DNA of 64,000 bases from NCBI GenBank assembly GCA_041393395.1, contig JAWKKG010000003.1, positions 310,001 through 374,000 on the forward strand. The letters are read 5' to 3'. The notes below the pieces were generated by a model that searched no databases, had not been told where the DNA came from, and saw only the letters and a list, made by a program, of their open reading frames with translations. This document shows positions 26,716-35,531 of this stretch, one piece after another (position 1 is the first letter of the stretch; every line of letters starts with the position of its first letter). The stretch is from JAGQIB01 sp041393395 (lineage in GTDB: Bacteria > ARS69). The translations under genes were made by a program, and so were the position numbers.

Positions 26716-26731
26716 AGCACGCACCGTGCCA
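26716..26731 (-). promoter_or_regulatory. Sigma-54 (-24/-12) promoter of ric-norB
   Basis: On the minus strand the sequence TGGCACGGTGCGTGCT fits the RpoN consensus TGGCACG-N4-TTGCW, with only the first T of the -12 box differing. It ends 37 bases before the ric ATG. A sigma-54 promoter is what the divergent NorR-type enhancer-binding protein needs, so both sequence and context support it. Confidence 0.75.
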
Positions 26732-26746
26732 GAGGCTAACTCACCT

Positions 26747-26755
26747 GTTGACAAC
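26747..26755. promoter_or_regulatory. Possible NorR operator palindrome
   Basis: The palindrome GTTGACAAC lies 15 bases upstream of the -24 box of the ric promoter. Further spaced GTT...AAC pairs occur between 26770 and 26812. Enhancer-binding proteins usually bind repeated palindromes 50-150 bases upstream, so this is a reasonable operator. The exact NorR site in this lineage is unknown. Confidence 0.35.
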
Positions 26756-26797
26756 GTCTTCGTGGGGCAGTTATCGTTTTCGCAACCTTCTCGTGTT

Positions 26798-28372
26798 ATG
26801 AAAGGGGCAACGCCGTTGTCGAATAGACAGCAGGTGGGCCGATTCGGGGTCGTTCTCGACATCGCCCGGGATCTCACGGCTTCCCTGGCGGCGGCGGACC
26901 GATACGACCGCCTTCTGCGGGCCGTGCGGCGCTTGATTCCCTGCGACGCCGCCGCCTTGCTTCGCCTGGAGGACGACGAGCTCGTCCCGCTCGCGGCCTA
27001 CGGGCTGAGCGAGGAGGCGAAGGTCCGGCGTTACCGCCGGAAGGAACATCCGCGGCTCGACATCATCCTGTCCGCCGCGGGGCCCGTCCGGTTTCCGCCG
27101 GACTCGCCGTTGCCCGATCCGTTCGATGGTCTCCTCGAAGCGGACCCGCACGCCACCGAACACATCCACGCGTGCCTCGGATGTCCGCTGGTCGAGGGAG
27201 GACGTGTCGTCGGAGCACTCACCGCGGATGCCGTCGCGCCGCGTGCGTTCGACGATCTGGAGCTGCCGTGGCTCGAAGCGCTGGGCGCGCTCGCGGCGGC
27301 GGCGCTCCACACGACGGGCCTGATCGAGTCGCTCGAGCGGATCGCCGAGCGGAAGGGCGCCGTCGCGCGCGAGCTGCAGAGGCGTTCGTCGGACGCGCCC
27401 GTGCCGGGAAGGAGTCCGGCGTCCGAGCGGCTCCAGCGTGACATCGAGATGGTGGCGGCCAGTGACCTTCCGGTCCTGATCGTCGGCGAGACCGGAGTGG
27501 GGAAGGAAGTCGTCGCTCACCAGATTCACCAGCGATCGTCTCGAAGCGAAGAGCCGGTGATTCACGTCAACTGTGCCGCACTTCCCGAGTCCATTGCGGA
27601 GAGCGAGCTGTTCGGCCACGCAAAGGGCGCCTTCACCGGGGCGACGCGTGATCGTGCCGGCAAGTTCGAGCTCGCCGATGGCGCGACCCTGTTCCTGGAC
27701 GAGATCGGCGAGCTGCCGCTGACGTTGCAGCCCAAGCTGCTGCGCGCGCTCCAGCAGGGAGAGATCCAGCGTGTCGGCGACGATCGTGTCCATCGCGTCG
27801 ACGCCCGCATCATCGCGGCGACGAACCGCGACCTCGATCGGGAGGTGACGGCCGGGAGGTTTCGGGCGGACCTCTACCACCGCCTGGCCGTCTACCCGCT
27901 GCGAGTGCCGCCGCTTCGGGAGCGCACGGAGGACATTCCCCTGCTCGCGGCCCACTGTCTCGACCAGGCCCGTCGTCGCCTCGGCGTGGGGCCGTTGCGG
28001 CTGTCACCCGAGGCGCGACAGATGCTCGTCGCGGCGGACTGGCCGGGCAACGTCCGCGAGCTCGAGAACGTCCTGAACCGCGCGGCCCTCCGCGCGCGCG
28101 CGGGGTTCGGGGAGCGCGAGACCATCGTGCTCCGACCGGAGCACCTGGACCTTCGGCTCGCGTCATCCGGGCGGGCGTCGGACGAACCGGGAGACGAGAC
28201 TCGCGTGGACCCGGCCGCACCACTGCGCGAGCGGGTTCGCGAGTTCCAGCGACAGGCGATCCGCGCGGCCCTCGCGCGAAACTCCGACAGCTGGGCGGCG
28301 GCGGCACGCGACCTCGGGATGCATCGCAGCAACCTGCATCATCTCGCGGCGCGCCTCGGACTCCGGGAGTAG
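26798..28372 (+). CDS. norR: NorR-type sigma-54-dependent transcriptional activator
   Basis: A protein of about 524 residues. It has an N-terminal GAF domain (about 15-185), which in NorR binds NO through a non-haem iron. The AAA+ domain carries Walker A GETGVGKE (from 230) and the sigma-54 contact loop GAFTGA (277-282). A Fis-type helix-turn-helix at the C-terminus includes WAAAARDLGMHRSNLHHL. It is divergent from ric-norB, which it should activate in response to NO. The start is uncertain: ATG 26798 is listed, but TTG 26816 has a better ribosome site (AAAGGGG). Confidence 0.88.
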   Translation: MKGATPLSNRQQVGRFGVVLDIARDLTASLAAADRYDRLLRAVRRLIPCDAAALLRLEDDELVPLAAYGLSEEAKVRRYRRKEHPRLDIILSAAGPVRFPPDSPLPDPFDGLLEADPHATEHIHACLGCPLVEGGRVVGALTADAVAPRAFDDLELPWLEALGALAAAALHTTGLIESLERIAERKGAVARELQRRSSDAPVPGRSPASERLQRDIEMVAASDLPVLIVGETGVGKEVVAHQIHQRSSRSEEPVIHVNCAALPESIAESELFGHAKGAFTGATRDRAGKFELADGATLFLDEIGELPLTLQPKLLRALQQGEIQRVGDDRVHRVDARIIAATNRDLDREVTAGRFRADLYHRLAVYPLRVPPLRERTEDIPLLAAHCLDQARRRLGVGPLRLSPEARQMLVAADWPGNVRELENVLNRAALRARAGFGERETIVLRPEHLDLRLASSGRASDEPGDETRVDPAAPLRERVREFQRQAIRAALARNSDSWAAAARDLGMHRSNLHHLAARLGLRE

Positions 28373-28396
28373 GCGCGCCGCCTGCCCCCGCCCCCG

Positions 28397-29170
28397 TCAG
28401 CGGTGCGCCGCCTTCACCTCCGCCCACGTCGTGGGCGCGACGGAGGTCGGAACCACGCTCGCCTGCACGTGCAGGTCGTCCAGGTAGAACGTCCCCGCCG
28501 TCACGGGATTGCCGCCGAAGCCCACCAGGATCGAGCCCGGGCCGTGGGCGAACGGACCGCCCCACGGTTCCTCGGAACGCAGCTCCACACTGTCCAGCAG
28601 CACGGTCACGAGACCCCGGTCCACGTCCATTCGGATCTCCAGGTGCAGGGTGGTTCCCGTCGTGTAGTCACCGATCCGCACCGAGGACGTGTCGCCGTCG
28701 CCGTACCAGATCGCACCGAACTGGTTGAACGTGAGGTTCGCGAAGTTCGCGGCGCTCGCGAACGGCTCGCGCACGGCCACGATGTACTGGTCCAGATCCT
28801 CGAACCGGAGATTCATCTCGATCTCGAGCTGGCCTTCGGTGATCTCCCAGTCGTTCAGGAACCGGTAGCGCGTGTACTCGGCGTTGCCGTCGCTGTCGTC
28901 CACGTATTCGAGGCTCGGCGTGGCGAACGGGCCGGTGCGGACGACCGGCTCGATGGGCAGGACCTCGACCGGCTGATGAGCGGCGGCGCCCCCCGTCCCG
29001 ATCGGCTGGTCCAGCGGCTGGTCGTCGAAGTCGCACCGGAGGATCAGCTCCGCGGTGGCGGGCGCGGCCGCGGCGCCGAGGGCCACGAGTCCGAGCGCGA
29101 GCGTCCGGATCAAGGCGAGGGAGGCGGCGGGGCCGCGGGAAGGGCGAATCGGGGCTTGCGGGCGGTTCAT
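28397..29170 (-). CDS. Exported LamG-like hypothetical protein with WGxxK-type tail
   Basis: A 257-residue protein. A long basic N-terminus precedes the hydrophobic signal stretch, cut near ATA-ELI. The body resembles a concanavalin/LamG-type jelly roll (FDDQPLDQPIG, EIEMNLRFEDLDQYIVA, LHLEIRMDVDRGLVTVLLD, GTFYLDDLHVQ), as in carbohydrate-binding or PEP-CTERM-style exported proteins. It ends VAPTTWAEVKAAHR, a variant of the shared short tail with His in place of the aromatic residue. It is convergent with norR, with a 24-base gap. Confidence 0.72.
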   Translation of the reverse strand: MNRPQAPIRPSRGPAASLALIRTLALGLVALGAAAAPATAELILRCDFDDQPLDQPIGTGGAAAHQPVEVLPIEPVVRTGPFATPSLEYVDDSDGNAEYTRYRFLNDWEITEGQLEIEMNLRFEDLDQYIVAVREPFASAANFANLTFNQFGAIWYGDGDTSSVRIGDYTTGTTLHLEIRMDVDRGLVTVLLDSVELRSEEPWGGPFAHGPGSILVGFGGNPVTAGTFYLDDLHVQASVVPTSVAPTTWAEVKAAHR

Positions 29171-29322
29171 GGCGTTCGGGCTCCGGGTGGCAGGACGGGC
29201 GGCACCTGGAGTGGCGACGTTCGGCCGCAGTGACGGACATGACGGCGGGGCCCGGGAACTCCGAGCCCCGCCGGCGCCAGGCGGATGCGGCGACTCCCCC
29301 CGATCCCCACCGGGGGGTTCGT

Positions 29323-30915
29323 CTACCGCACCCGCACGATCCGAACCGAGCGTGTCTCCCCGTAGCCGCTCGTGAGACGGCCGAAGTACACGCCCGCCGC
29401 GACGACGCGACCCGATCCGTCCCGGCCATCCCAGGTCAGGGACGCCGCGCCCTCGGTCAACTCCCCGTGGAACACCCGGCGGACGAGCCGGCCGGCCGGA
29501 TCGTAGACGTCGAACGTCGCGCGCCCGTGTTGCGGAAGAGCGAACCGGATCGACGTCTCCCCGCGACTCGGATTCGGGAACGCGCGGAGCAACGGCACGC
29601 CGACCGGGGCCGCGACCGGCACGTCCGTCGCATCCACGGGCAGGAATCGCACGAGGAAGAAGTCCCCGCCCCCGCTCGCCGAATCGTGGCCCACCCCGAG
29701 GACGGATCCGTCCGGCAGCAGCCGGATGCGCATGAGCTCGTGCTCGCCGCCGGGACCGTTCAGATCGATGAGCGTCGCGCCGCCGTCCGGGAACGCGGGG
29801 TCGAGGCTGCCGTCCGGCAGCAAGCGCGCCAGGCCGACCTGCCGGCTCGTCGTGGACGCGCGGCCCGCGAGCCAGATGCGGCCGAGCGGATCCACGATCA
29901 TGTCGCGCAGCACGTCGGGGCTCGTCCCCGGACCGACCTGCACGTCCACCCGCCCCGTGCCGCCGAAGCCCGGATCGAACGTCCCGTCCGGAAGGAACCG
30001 AAGGACCACGAAGTTCGACCCGCCTCCGTCGCGCGGGGTCGTGCTCGCGACGAGGACCTTGCCGTCGTCCTGCACCACGATGCGAACGTCCGCGTTGAGG
30101 ATCGCGGGCACGCTCGTGACGAGCGCGGCGCCGCCGTTGAACGTGGAGTCCGTGGCGCCGGTGTCCTTCAGGCGCAGCACGACGATCTCGTGCGGTGCGT
30201 TGATGCGCGTGTTCGCCCAGAGGATATTGCCGTCATGGAAGACGCACGCGCCCGCGCGGTACGCGGTGGACGGCGCGACGCGCAGGAACGAGTCCTGCTG
30301 CACACCGCTCGTGTCGTATACCTTCGCGCCGAATCCGTAGGCGCCGCCGTTCGCGTTCGCATCCGAGCGGCCGCCCGCCTGCAGATGGCCGTTTTCCATC
30401 ACGCGCACGGCCGAGAACTCGCAGCTCGACACCGGTTCGAAGCGCCCGACCTCGTAGCCACCGAGCCCGAACGTCGAGTCGATCGCGCCGTCCGGGTGGA
30501 ACCGGTAGATCGAGCCCGTCTGCGAACTCACGGCTCCGGAGATCATCTGCATGCCGGCGCCGACGATCGTGCCGTCGGGCTCCAGGGTCAGCGCGTTGAC
30601 GTAGTCGCGGAGCGCGAAGTGGACCGAGACCTTGCCGTCCGTGCCGAAGCCGGCCGAGTCCGGCGCGCCGTTCGCGTCGTACCGGGCCATCGCGATGAAG
30701 TACCCGGGCGCGCCCGCCACGGACTGGCCGCCGACGAGGATCTTCCCGTCCGGCTGGAGGAGCAGGTCCAGCGGGGTGTCGTCGCCCGCCAGGTCGGTCC
30801 GGGTGATGCCGCCGGTGCCGAAGGCAGGATCCGGGATGAGCCCGGCCCGGGCCGGGGCCGGTCCGGCGGCTCCGGCGAGCAGGGCGATCAGGAGCGAAAG
30901 CGTTCGGCGATCCAT
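29323..30915 (-). CDS. Exported delta-60 repeat protein with FlgD-like C-terminal domain
   Basis: A 530-residue protein: signal peptide cut near ARA-GLI, then about seven delta-60 type repeats (pattern DxxFGxGGxxxTD..., LxxDGKILVGG, RYxxxGxxDxxFG), expected to form a beta-propeller. A C-terminal FlgD-like domain follows (FPNPSRGETSIRFAL, YDPAGRLVRRVF, AAGVYFGRLT, ending SVRIVRVR). GAGGAG precedes the chosen ATG. It is a probable surface or secreted binding protein with no visible enzymatic motif. Confidence 0.8.
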   Translation of the reverse strand: MDRRTLSLLIALLAGAAGPAPARAGLIPDPAFGTGGITRTDLAGDDTPLDLLLQPDGKILVGGQSVAGAPGYFIAMARYDANGAPDSAGFGTDGKVSVHFALRDYVNALTLEPDGTIVGAGMQMISGAVSSQTGSIYRFHPDGAIDSTFGLGGYEVGRFEPVSSCEFSAVRVMENGHLQAGGRSDANANGGAYGFGAKVYDTSGVQQDSFLRVAPSTAYRAGACVFHDGNILWANTRINAPHEIVVLRLKDTGATDSTFNGGAALVTSVPAILNADVRIVVQDDGKVLVASTTPRDGGGSNFVVLRFLPDGTFDPGFGGTGRVDVQVGPGTSPDVLRDMIVDPLGRIWLAGRASTTSRQVGLARLLPDGSLDPAFPDGGATLIDLNGPGGEHELMRIRLLPDGSVLGVGHDSASGGGDFFLVRFLPVDATDVPVAAPVGVPLLRAFPNPSRGETSIRFALPQHGRATFDVYDPAGRLVRRVFHGELTEGAASLTWDGRDGSGRVVAAGVYFGRLTSGYGETRSVRIVRVR

Positions 30916-31085
30916 GGAGACTCCTCGCGAAGGGCCCGGGACTCGGTGGCCGGGTCTCGTGGCCCCGGGGGGCCGGCTCGGGTGAAGGCGACGGGGGGCG
31001 GGATCCCCCCTTCCCGATACGCGCAGAACCGCCGCGATTTTTGCCACGCTTCCCCGCCGGGCCCGCCGGGGGCTACGATCGGCGG

Positions 31086-31667
31086 ATGGCCGAGCCCCCG
31101 ACGGACGTGACCGAGATCCTCCTTCAGGCCCGGGGCGGGGCGCCCGGGGCCACCGACCGGCTCCTCGCCGCGCTCTACTCCGATCTGCGCGGCATGGCGG
31201 ATCGGTTTCTTCGCCACGAGCGAGCGGACCACACGCTGCAGCCCACCGAACTCGTGCACGAGGCGTACTTCCGGCTCGTGGACCAGACCCGCTGCGCCTG
31301 GCAGGACCGCGCCCACTTTCTCGCGATCGCGAGCCAGGCGATGCGACGGATCCTCGTGGATCACGCGCGCCGGCGCGGCAGCGCGAAGCGCGGCGGGGGA
31401 GTGCCGCGGATCCCGCTCCACGAAGCGACGAACCTGATCGGCGGCGGCGACGACACCACGCTGCTCGCGCTCGACTTCGCGCTCGACAAGCTCGCCGCGG
31501 TGCATCCGGACAGCGCGCGCGTGGTGGAGCTGCGCTTCTTCGGCGGTCTCACGCACGAGGAGTGCGCCGGCGTGCTCGACGTTTCCCCGCGCACCGTTTC
31601 CCGCCACTGGGAGTTCGCGCGCGCGTGGCTGTACCGGGAGATGAGCGGTGACGCCCCCGGATACTGA
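31086..31667 (+). CDS. ECF-type RNA polymerase sigma factor
   Basis: A 193-residue sigma factor of the Sig-70_X6-like ECF group. The sigma-2 region includes TLQPTELVHEAYFRLVDQ and HFLAIASQAMRRILVDHARRR. The sigma-4 HTH includes VELRFFGGLTHEECAGVLDVSPRTVSRHW. It should direct RNA polymerase to an unknown regulon. The gene overlaps the downstream Ser/Thr kinase by 20 bases, a pairing common in this sigma group where the kinase presumably controls the sigma factor. Confidence 0.92.
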   Translation: MAEPPTDVTEILLQARGGAPGATDRLLAALYSDLRGMADRFLRHERADHTLQPTELVHEAYFRLVDQTRCAWQDRAHFLAIASQAMRRILVDHARRRGSAKRGGGVPRIPLHEATNLIGGGDDTTLLALDFALDKLAAVHPDSARVVELRFFGGLTHEECAGVLDVSPRTVSRHWEFARAWLYREMSGDAPGY

Positions 31668-34600
31668 GCCGGGCGGCGACGAGCTGCCGCGCCTGTTCGC
31701 CGACGCGCTGGAGCTGCCGCCCGAGGCGCGCGACGAGTTCCTCGATCGCGCTTGCGCCGGCAACGTCGTGCTCCGCCGGGAGCTCGACTCGCTCCTGCGA
31801 GCGCATCCCGTCGCCGCGCAGCTGTTCGAACGGTTCGCTCCCCGGCGCGACGTTTCCGGTCCGGCGCCGGCCGCGGGCGCGCGAATCGGCCCTTACCGGC
31901 TGCTGCGCGAGATCGCGAGCGGCGGCATGGGCGCCGTGTACCTCGCGGAGCGAACGGACGACGCCTACTCGAAGCAGGTCGCGGTGAAGCTGATCCGACC
32001 CGGGCTCGGCGGTGGCGAGATCACCCGACGGTTCGTCGCGGAGCGCCAGGTGCTCGCGGATCTCGAGCATCCCGGGATCGCGCGCCTCCTCGACGGCGGC
32101 TCCACGCCGGACGGCCGGCCGTACCTCGTGATGGAGTACGTCGACGGCGTGCCCGTCGATCGATTCGTCGTGGAGCGCGGCCTCGACGTGCGCGGGCGGC
32201 TCGAGCTGTTCCTGGAGATCTGCGAGGCGGTGGACTACGCGCACCGCAACCTCGTGATCCACCGGGACCTCAAGCCCAGCAACATCCTCGTGGACGCGGA
32301 CGGTCATCCCCGCCTGCTCGACTTCGGCATCGCGAAGGTGCTCGCCGGGAGCGCATCCGGCGAGCGCGACGATCTCACGCGCGGCACCGCGCTCCCGCTC
32401 ACGCCGCGCTACGCGAGCCCGGAGCAGTTCGCGGGCGGCCGCATGACGACCGCCACCGATGTCTACGGTCTCGGCGTGGTCCTCTACCAGATGCTCACCG
32501 CGACGTTTCCGTTCGACTTCGAGGACCGCGCCGCGCACGAGATCGCGGATCTGGTTCTGCACGCCGAGCCCGTGCGGCCGAGCCGGCGCGTGTCGCGCGA
32601 TGCGGCGCGGCGACTGACGGGCGACCTCGACACGATCCTGCTCCAGGCGCTCGCGAAGGAGCCGGAGCGTCGCTACCGCACCGTGCAGGACTTCGCGGCG
32701 GACGTTCGTCGTCACCTGAACGGCTTCCCCGTGCAAGCGCGTCCGGACACCGTGGGGTACCGGGTCTCGCGCTTCGCGCGAAGGAACCGATCGCTCGTGA
32801 GCGCGGTGGCGGCGACGTTCGTGGTGCTGGCCGTCGCGCTGGCCGTCACCACCCGCGCGTACCGCGACGCGACAGCGAGCCGGCAGGAGGCGGAGGTGCA
32901 GGCGTACGTCGCGTCCCTGGCCGCGGCCGAGGCGTCGCTCGGCGCGAACAAGACCGGCGAGGCGGCCGAGCATCTCGAGGCCGCGCCGGAGCGTCTGCGC
33001 GGCTGGGAGTGGCGGCATCTGCGGTCCCGTCTGGACCGGAGCCGCGGATCGTTCCGTGCCCACGGAAGGGGCATCACGCGCATCGACTTCGCGGCGGACG
33101 GACGGTTCCTCACCGCGTCCGTCGACAGCACGATCGCGGTCTGGAGCGGACCGGGAGACCTCGTCGCCAGGCACGGTCCGTTCGCGTCCGGCGTCGAGTC
33201 GGCCGCGTTCCTCGCGGGAGATCCGCGCGTGGTGGTGGGCCTCAACGACGGCGCGGTGTTCCTGCTCGATCCCGCCGACGGCACGCGCGCGACTCTCCGC
33301 GACGCGGGCGAGCGGTGGGCGCTCGTGGACGCGAGCCCGGACGGGCGACGGGTCGCGGCCGGCTTCCTGAACGGTCTCGTCCGCGTATGGGACGTGGCGA
33401 CGGGCGAGCTCGTGAAGGAATGGCGCGCGCACGACGGGCCGGTGATCGTCGCGTGGGCGCCGGACGGAAGCGCGCTCGCGACGGGCGGGGCGGACGGCAC
33501 GGTGCACGTGCGGGACGCGAGGGATCTCGCGCTGCGCCTCGACCTGTCCCTGCACGAGCGACGTGTGTACTCGCTCGCGTGGAGCCCGGACGCCTCGCGT
33601 CTCGCCACCGGCTCGATCGACCGCACCGCGCGGGTGGTGGACGCGCGGACCGGCGCGACGCGGTGCAGCTTCCGGGAGCACCGGGGGACGGTGGCGTCGG
33701 TGGCGTTCTCGCCGGACGGATCGCGCGTCGTCTCGGCCGGGGCGGACGATCGCGTGCTCGCCTGGAACGCCGAGACCGGAGGCGACGTGTCCGATCTGCG
33801 CGGACATCGCGCCGACGTCTCCGCGCTCGCGACCTCTCCCGACGGCACCTGGTGGATCAGCGGCGACTGGTCGGGGGAGATGCGTGCCTGGGACTGGACC
33901 GCCGAGGACGTGAAGACGATCCGCTACGCGGCCGTGCAGTCCGTGGTGCCGGTGCTGCGGCAGGCGGCCGTGCGGGACTCGTCCGTCGCGTGCGCCTCGA
34001 GCGCGGCGTCGCTGCTTGTCTGGGACCCGACGAACGGCACCCGCGCGGTGCCGGCGCCGGCCTGGCCGGCCCGGAGGATCGCGTTCGTGCCGGGCAGCGG
34101 CGCGCTGGTCCTGGGCACGGACGACGGACGCCTGCTCCTCCGTTCCGGCGAGAACGACGGGGAATGGACCGTACACGACGTCCCCGGCGGTCCGCTACTG
34201 GCGCTGGCGGTGGGAGAAGGCGTCGCGTTCACGGGCTCGGAGGACGGGATCGTCCGGCGGTGGGCGTTGCCCGGAATGGCCGAAGCGGGGGAGTTCGCTT
34301 CGGACGAAGGCGCGCGGACGCCCGTCCTCGATCTCGATCTCTCGCCGGATGGCGCGACCCTCGCCGTCGCCGGGCAGGACGGCGCGGTGCGGCTCTGGAG
34401 TGTCGGGTCGGTCCGGATCGAGCGCACGATCGAGGTCGGTTCGCGCGCCGTGACCGACGTCGCGTTCGACGCGGTCGGTCGTCGTCTCGCGACCGCGTGC
34501 GCCGACGGCTCCGTGCGCGTGTGGTCCGTGGATTCCGCGGACGTTCTCGCGCTGCGCCCCGGCGGGCGGTCCGCCCTCACGTCCCTCGCCTGGAGCCCCG

Positions 34601-34797
34601 ACGGAACCCGCCTCGCCGCCGGCGGGACCGACACCGTGGTGCATGTGCTCAGCGTGCCGCTCGGCCGGGAGGTGGCGGCGCTGCACGGTCACGTCGGCCG
34701 GATCACGTCGCTCGTGTTCGCGCGCGGCGGCGCGTGGCTCCTGTCCACGTCGAGCGACGCGACGGTCCGGATCTGGGATGCGCCGCTCACGCCGTGA
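31648..34797 (+). CDS. Membrane Ser/Thr protein kinase with WD40 beta-propeller sensor
   Basis: A 1049-residue single-pass receptor kinase from a GTG inside the sigma gene. The kinase domain (about 82-360) has a Gly-rich loop (IASGGMGAVYLAE), Lys114, the catalytic loop HRDLKPSN (His205-Asp207) and DFG at 225-227, so it should be active. A TM helix (about 384-406) is followed by a coiled linker and a long WD40-repeat region (about 465-1049, with repeated LAWSPDGTRLA and VRVWDVATG units), roughly two propellers. The propeller should be extracytoplasmic and sense or bind a ligand, with output through the adjacent ECF sigma factor. Confidence 0.92.
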   Translation: MTPPDTEPGGDELPRLFADALELPPEARDEFLDRACAGNVVLRRELDSLLRAHPVAAQLFERFAPRRDVSGPAPAAGARIGPYRLLREIASGGMGAVYLAERTDDAYSKQVAVKLIRPGLGGGEITRRFVAERQVLADLEHPGIARLLDGGSTPDGRPYLVMEYVDGVPVDRFVVERGLDVRGRLELFLEICEAVDYAHRNLVIHRDLKPSNILVDADGHPRLLDFGIAKVLAGSASGERDDLTRGTALPLTPRYASPEQFAGGRMTTATDVYGLGVVLYQMLTATFPFDFEDRAAHEIADLVLHAEPVRPSRRVSRDAARRLTGDLDTILLQALAKEPERRYRTVQDFAADVRRHLNGFPVQARPDTVGYRVSRFARRNRSLVSAVAATFVVLAVALAVTTRAYRDATASRQEAEVQAYVASLAAAEASLGANKTGEAAEHLEAAPERLRGWEWRHLRSRLDRSRGSFRAHGRGITRIDFAADGRFLTASVDSTIAVWSGPGDLVARHGPFASGVESAAFLAGDPRVVVGLNDGAVFLLDPADGTRATLRDAGERWALVDASPDGRRVAAGFLNGLVRVWDVATGELVKEWRAHDGPVIVAWAPDGSALATGGADGTVHVRDARDLALRLDLSLHERRVYSLAWSPDASRLATGSIDRTARVVDARTGATRCSFREHRGTVASVAFSPDGSRVVSAGADDRVLAWNAETGGDVSDLRGHRADVSALATSPDGTWWISGDWSGEMRAWDWTAEDVKTIRYAAVQSVVPVLRQAAVRDSSVACASSAASLLVWDPTNGTRAVPAPAWPARRIAFVPGSGALVLGTDDGRLLLRSGENDGEWTVHDVPGGPLLALAVGEGVAFTGSEDGIVRRWALPGMAEAGEFASDEGARTPVLDLDLSPDGATLAVAGQDGAVRLWSVGSVRIERTIEVGSRAVTDVAFDAVGRRLATACADGSVRVWSVDSADVLALRPGGRSALTSLAWSPDGTRLAAGGTDTVVHVLSVPLGREVAALHGHVGRITSLVFARGGAWLLSTSSDATVRIWDAPLTP

Positions 34798-34808
34798 GGG
34801 AGGCCCCG

Positions 34809-35498
34809 CTACCGGTACTCGGACTTGATCCGCCCCCAGGAGGTCTCCTCCACGGAGACGGTGCCCTGGTCCACGCGGCACACGTTGTCGAGGCCGAAGC
34901 TCTCGAGCTGCGTCGGGGAGCCGGCGATATCCGCGATGAACCGGAAGAGTTGCACGTTCTCCAGCAGGTTGTTCCAGTCCGTGACCGGGTTCACGATCGG
35001 TTGCGGCACCACCCAGTGTCCGGAGGCGTTCGCGGGAAGGGACCCGACCGCCAGGTGCACCGGCGCGACGATGTGGTGCCACCCGGAATCCGGCCCGTCG
35101 GGATCGGAGATCGGCGTGTCGACGATGAACACCGCGCGTTCACCGACGTCCTCGAGCACACTGGCCTTGAGATGCAGGACGGGACTCAACGCGTGCGCCT
35201 CATCGGGCCAGCCGTCGTTGTGAAGCACGAGATCGAACGTGAGCGCGCCCACCTCGAGCCAGGATCCGAGGTACGAGCTCGGCGCGATGATCGCCGAGTA
35301 CGGCGGTGACGACTGGTCCCCGCAGAGGAGATACGGCGTGCCGGCGGGCCCGGGGACCGACGAGGTCACGGTGGCCGCCTCCGCCGTCCAGCCGTCGAGG
35401 CTACCGGGCGTATCGAAGTCGGAGCAGACGTCCGCGGCGAACGCCGTTCCGAAGTAGAGAAGAGTCAGGACCGGGAGGGAAGAGATCGCACGATGCAT
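34809..35498 (-). CDS. Exported laminin-B-like hypothetical protein with WGxxK-type tail
   Basis: A 229-residue protein with signal peptide (cut near AFA-ADV). The single domain starts DVCSDFDTPGSLDGWTAE and ends FGLDNVCRVDQG, with paired cysteines. This is a jelly-roll layout like laminin IV/B domains found in secreted bacterial proteins. The last residues, VEETSWGRIKSEYR, are the best match in the window to the short tail consensus. GGGAG lies 7 bases before the ATG. It is convergent with the kinase gene, 11 bases apart. Confidence 0.75.
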   Translation of the reverse strand: MHRAISSLPVLTLLYFGTAFAADVCSDFDTPGSLDGWTAEAATVTSSVPGPAGTPYLLCGDQSSPPYSAIIAPSSYLGSWLEVGALTFDLVLHNDGWPDEAHALSPVLHLKASVLEDVGERAVFIVDTPISDPDGPDSGWHHIVAPVHLAVGSLPANASGHWVVPQPIVNPVTDWNNLLENVQLFRFIADIAGSPTQLESFGLDNVCRVDQGTVSVEETSWGRIKSEYR

Positions 35499-35531
35499 GG
35501 TGAAACTCCCGTCGGAAACGTCCGCCCACGA

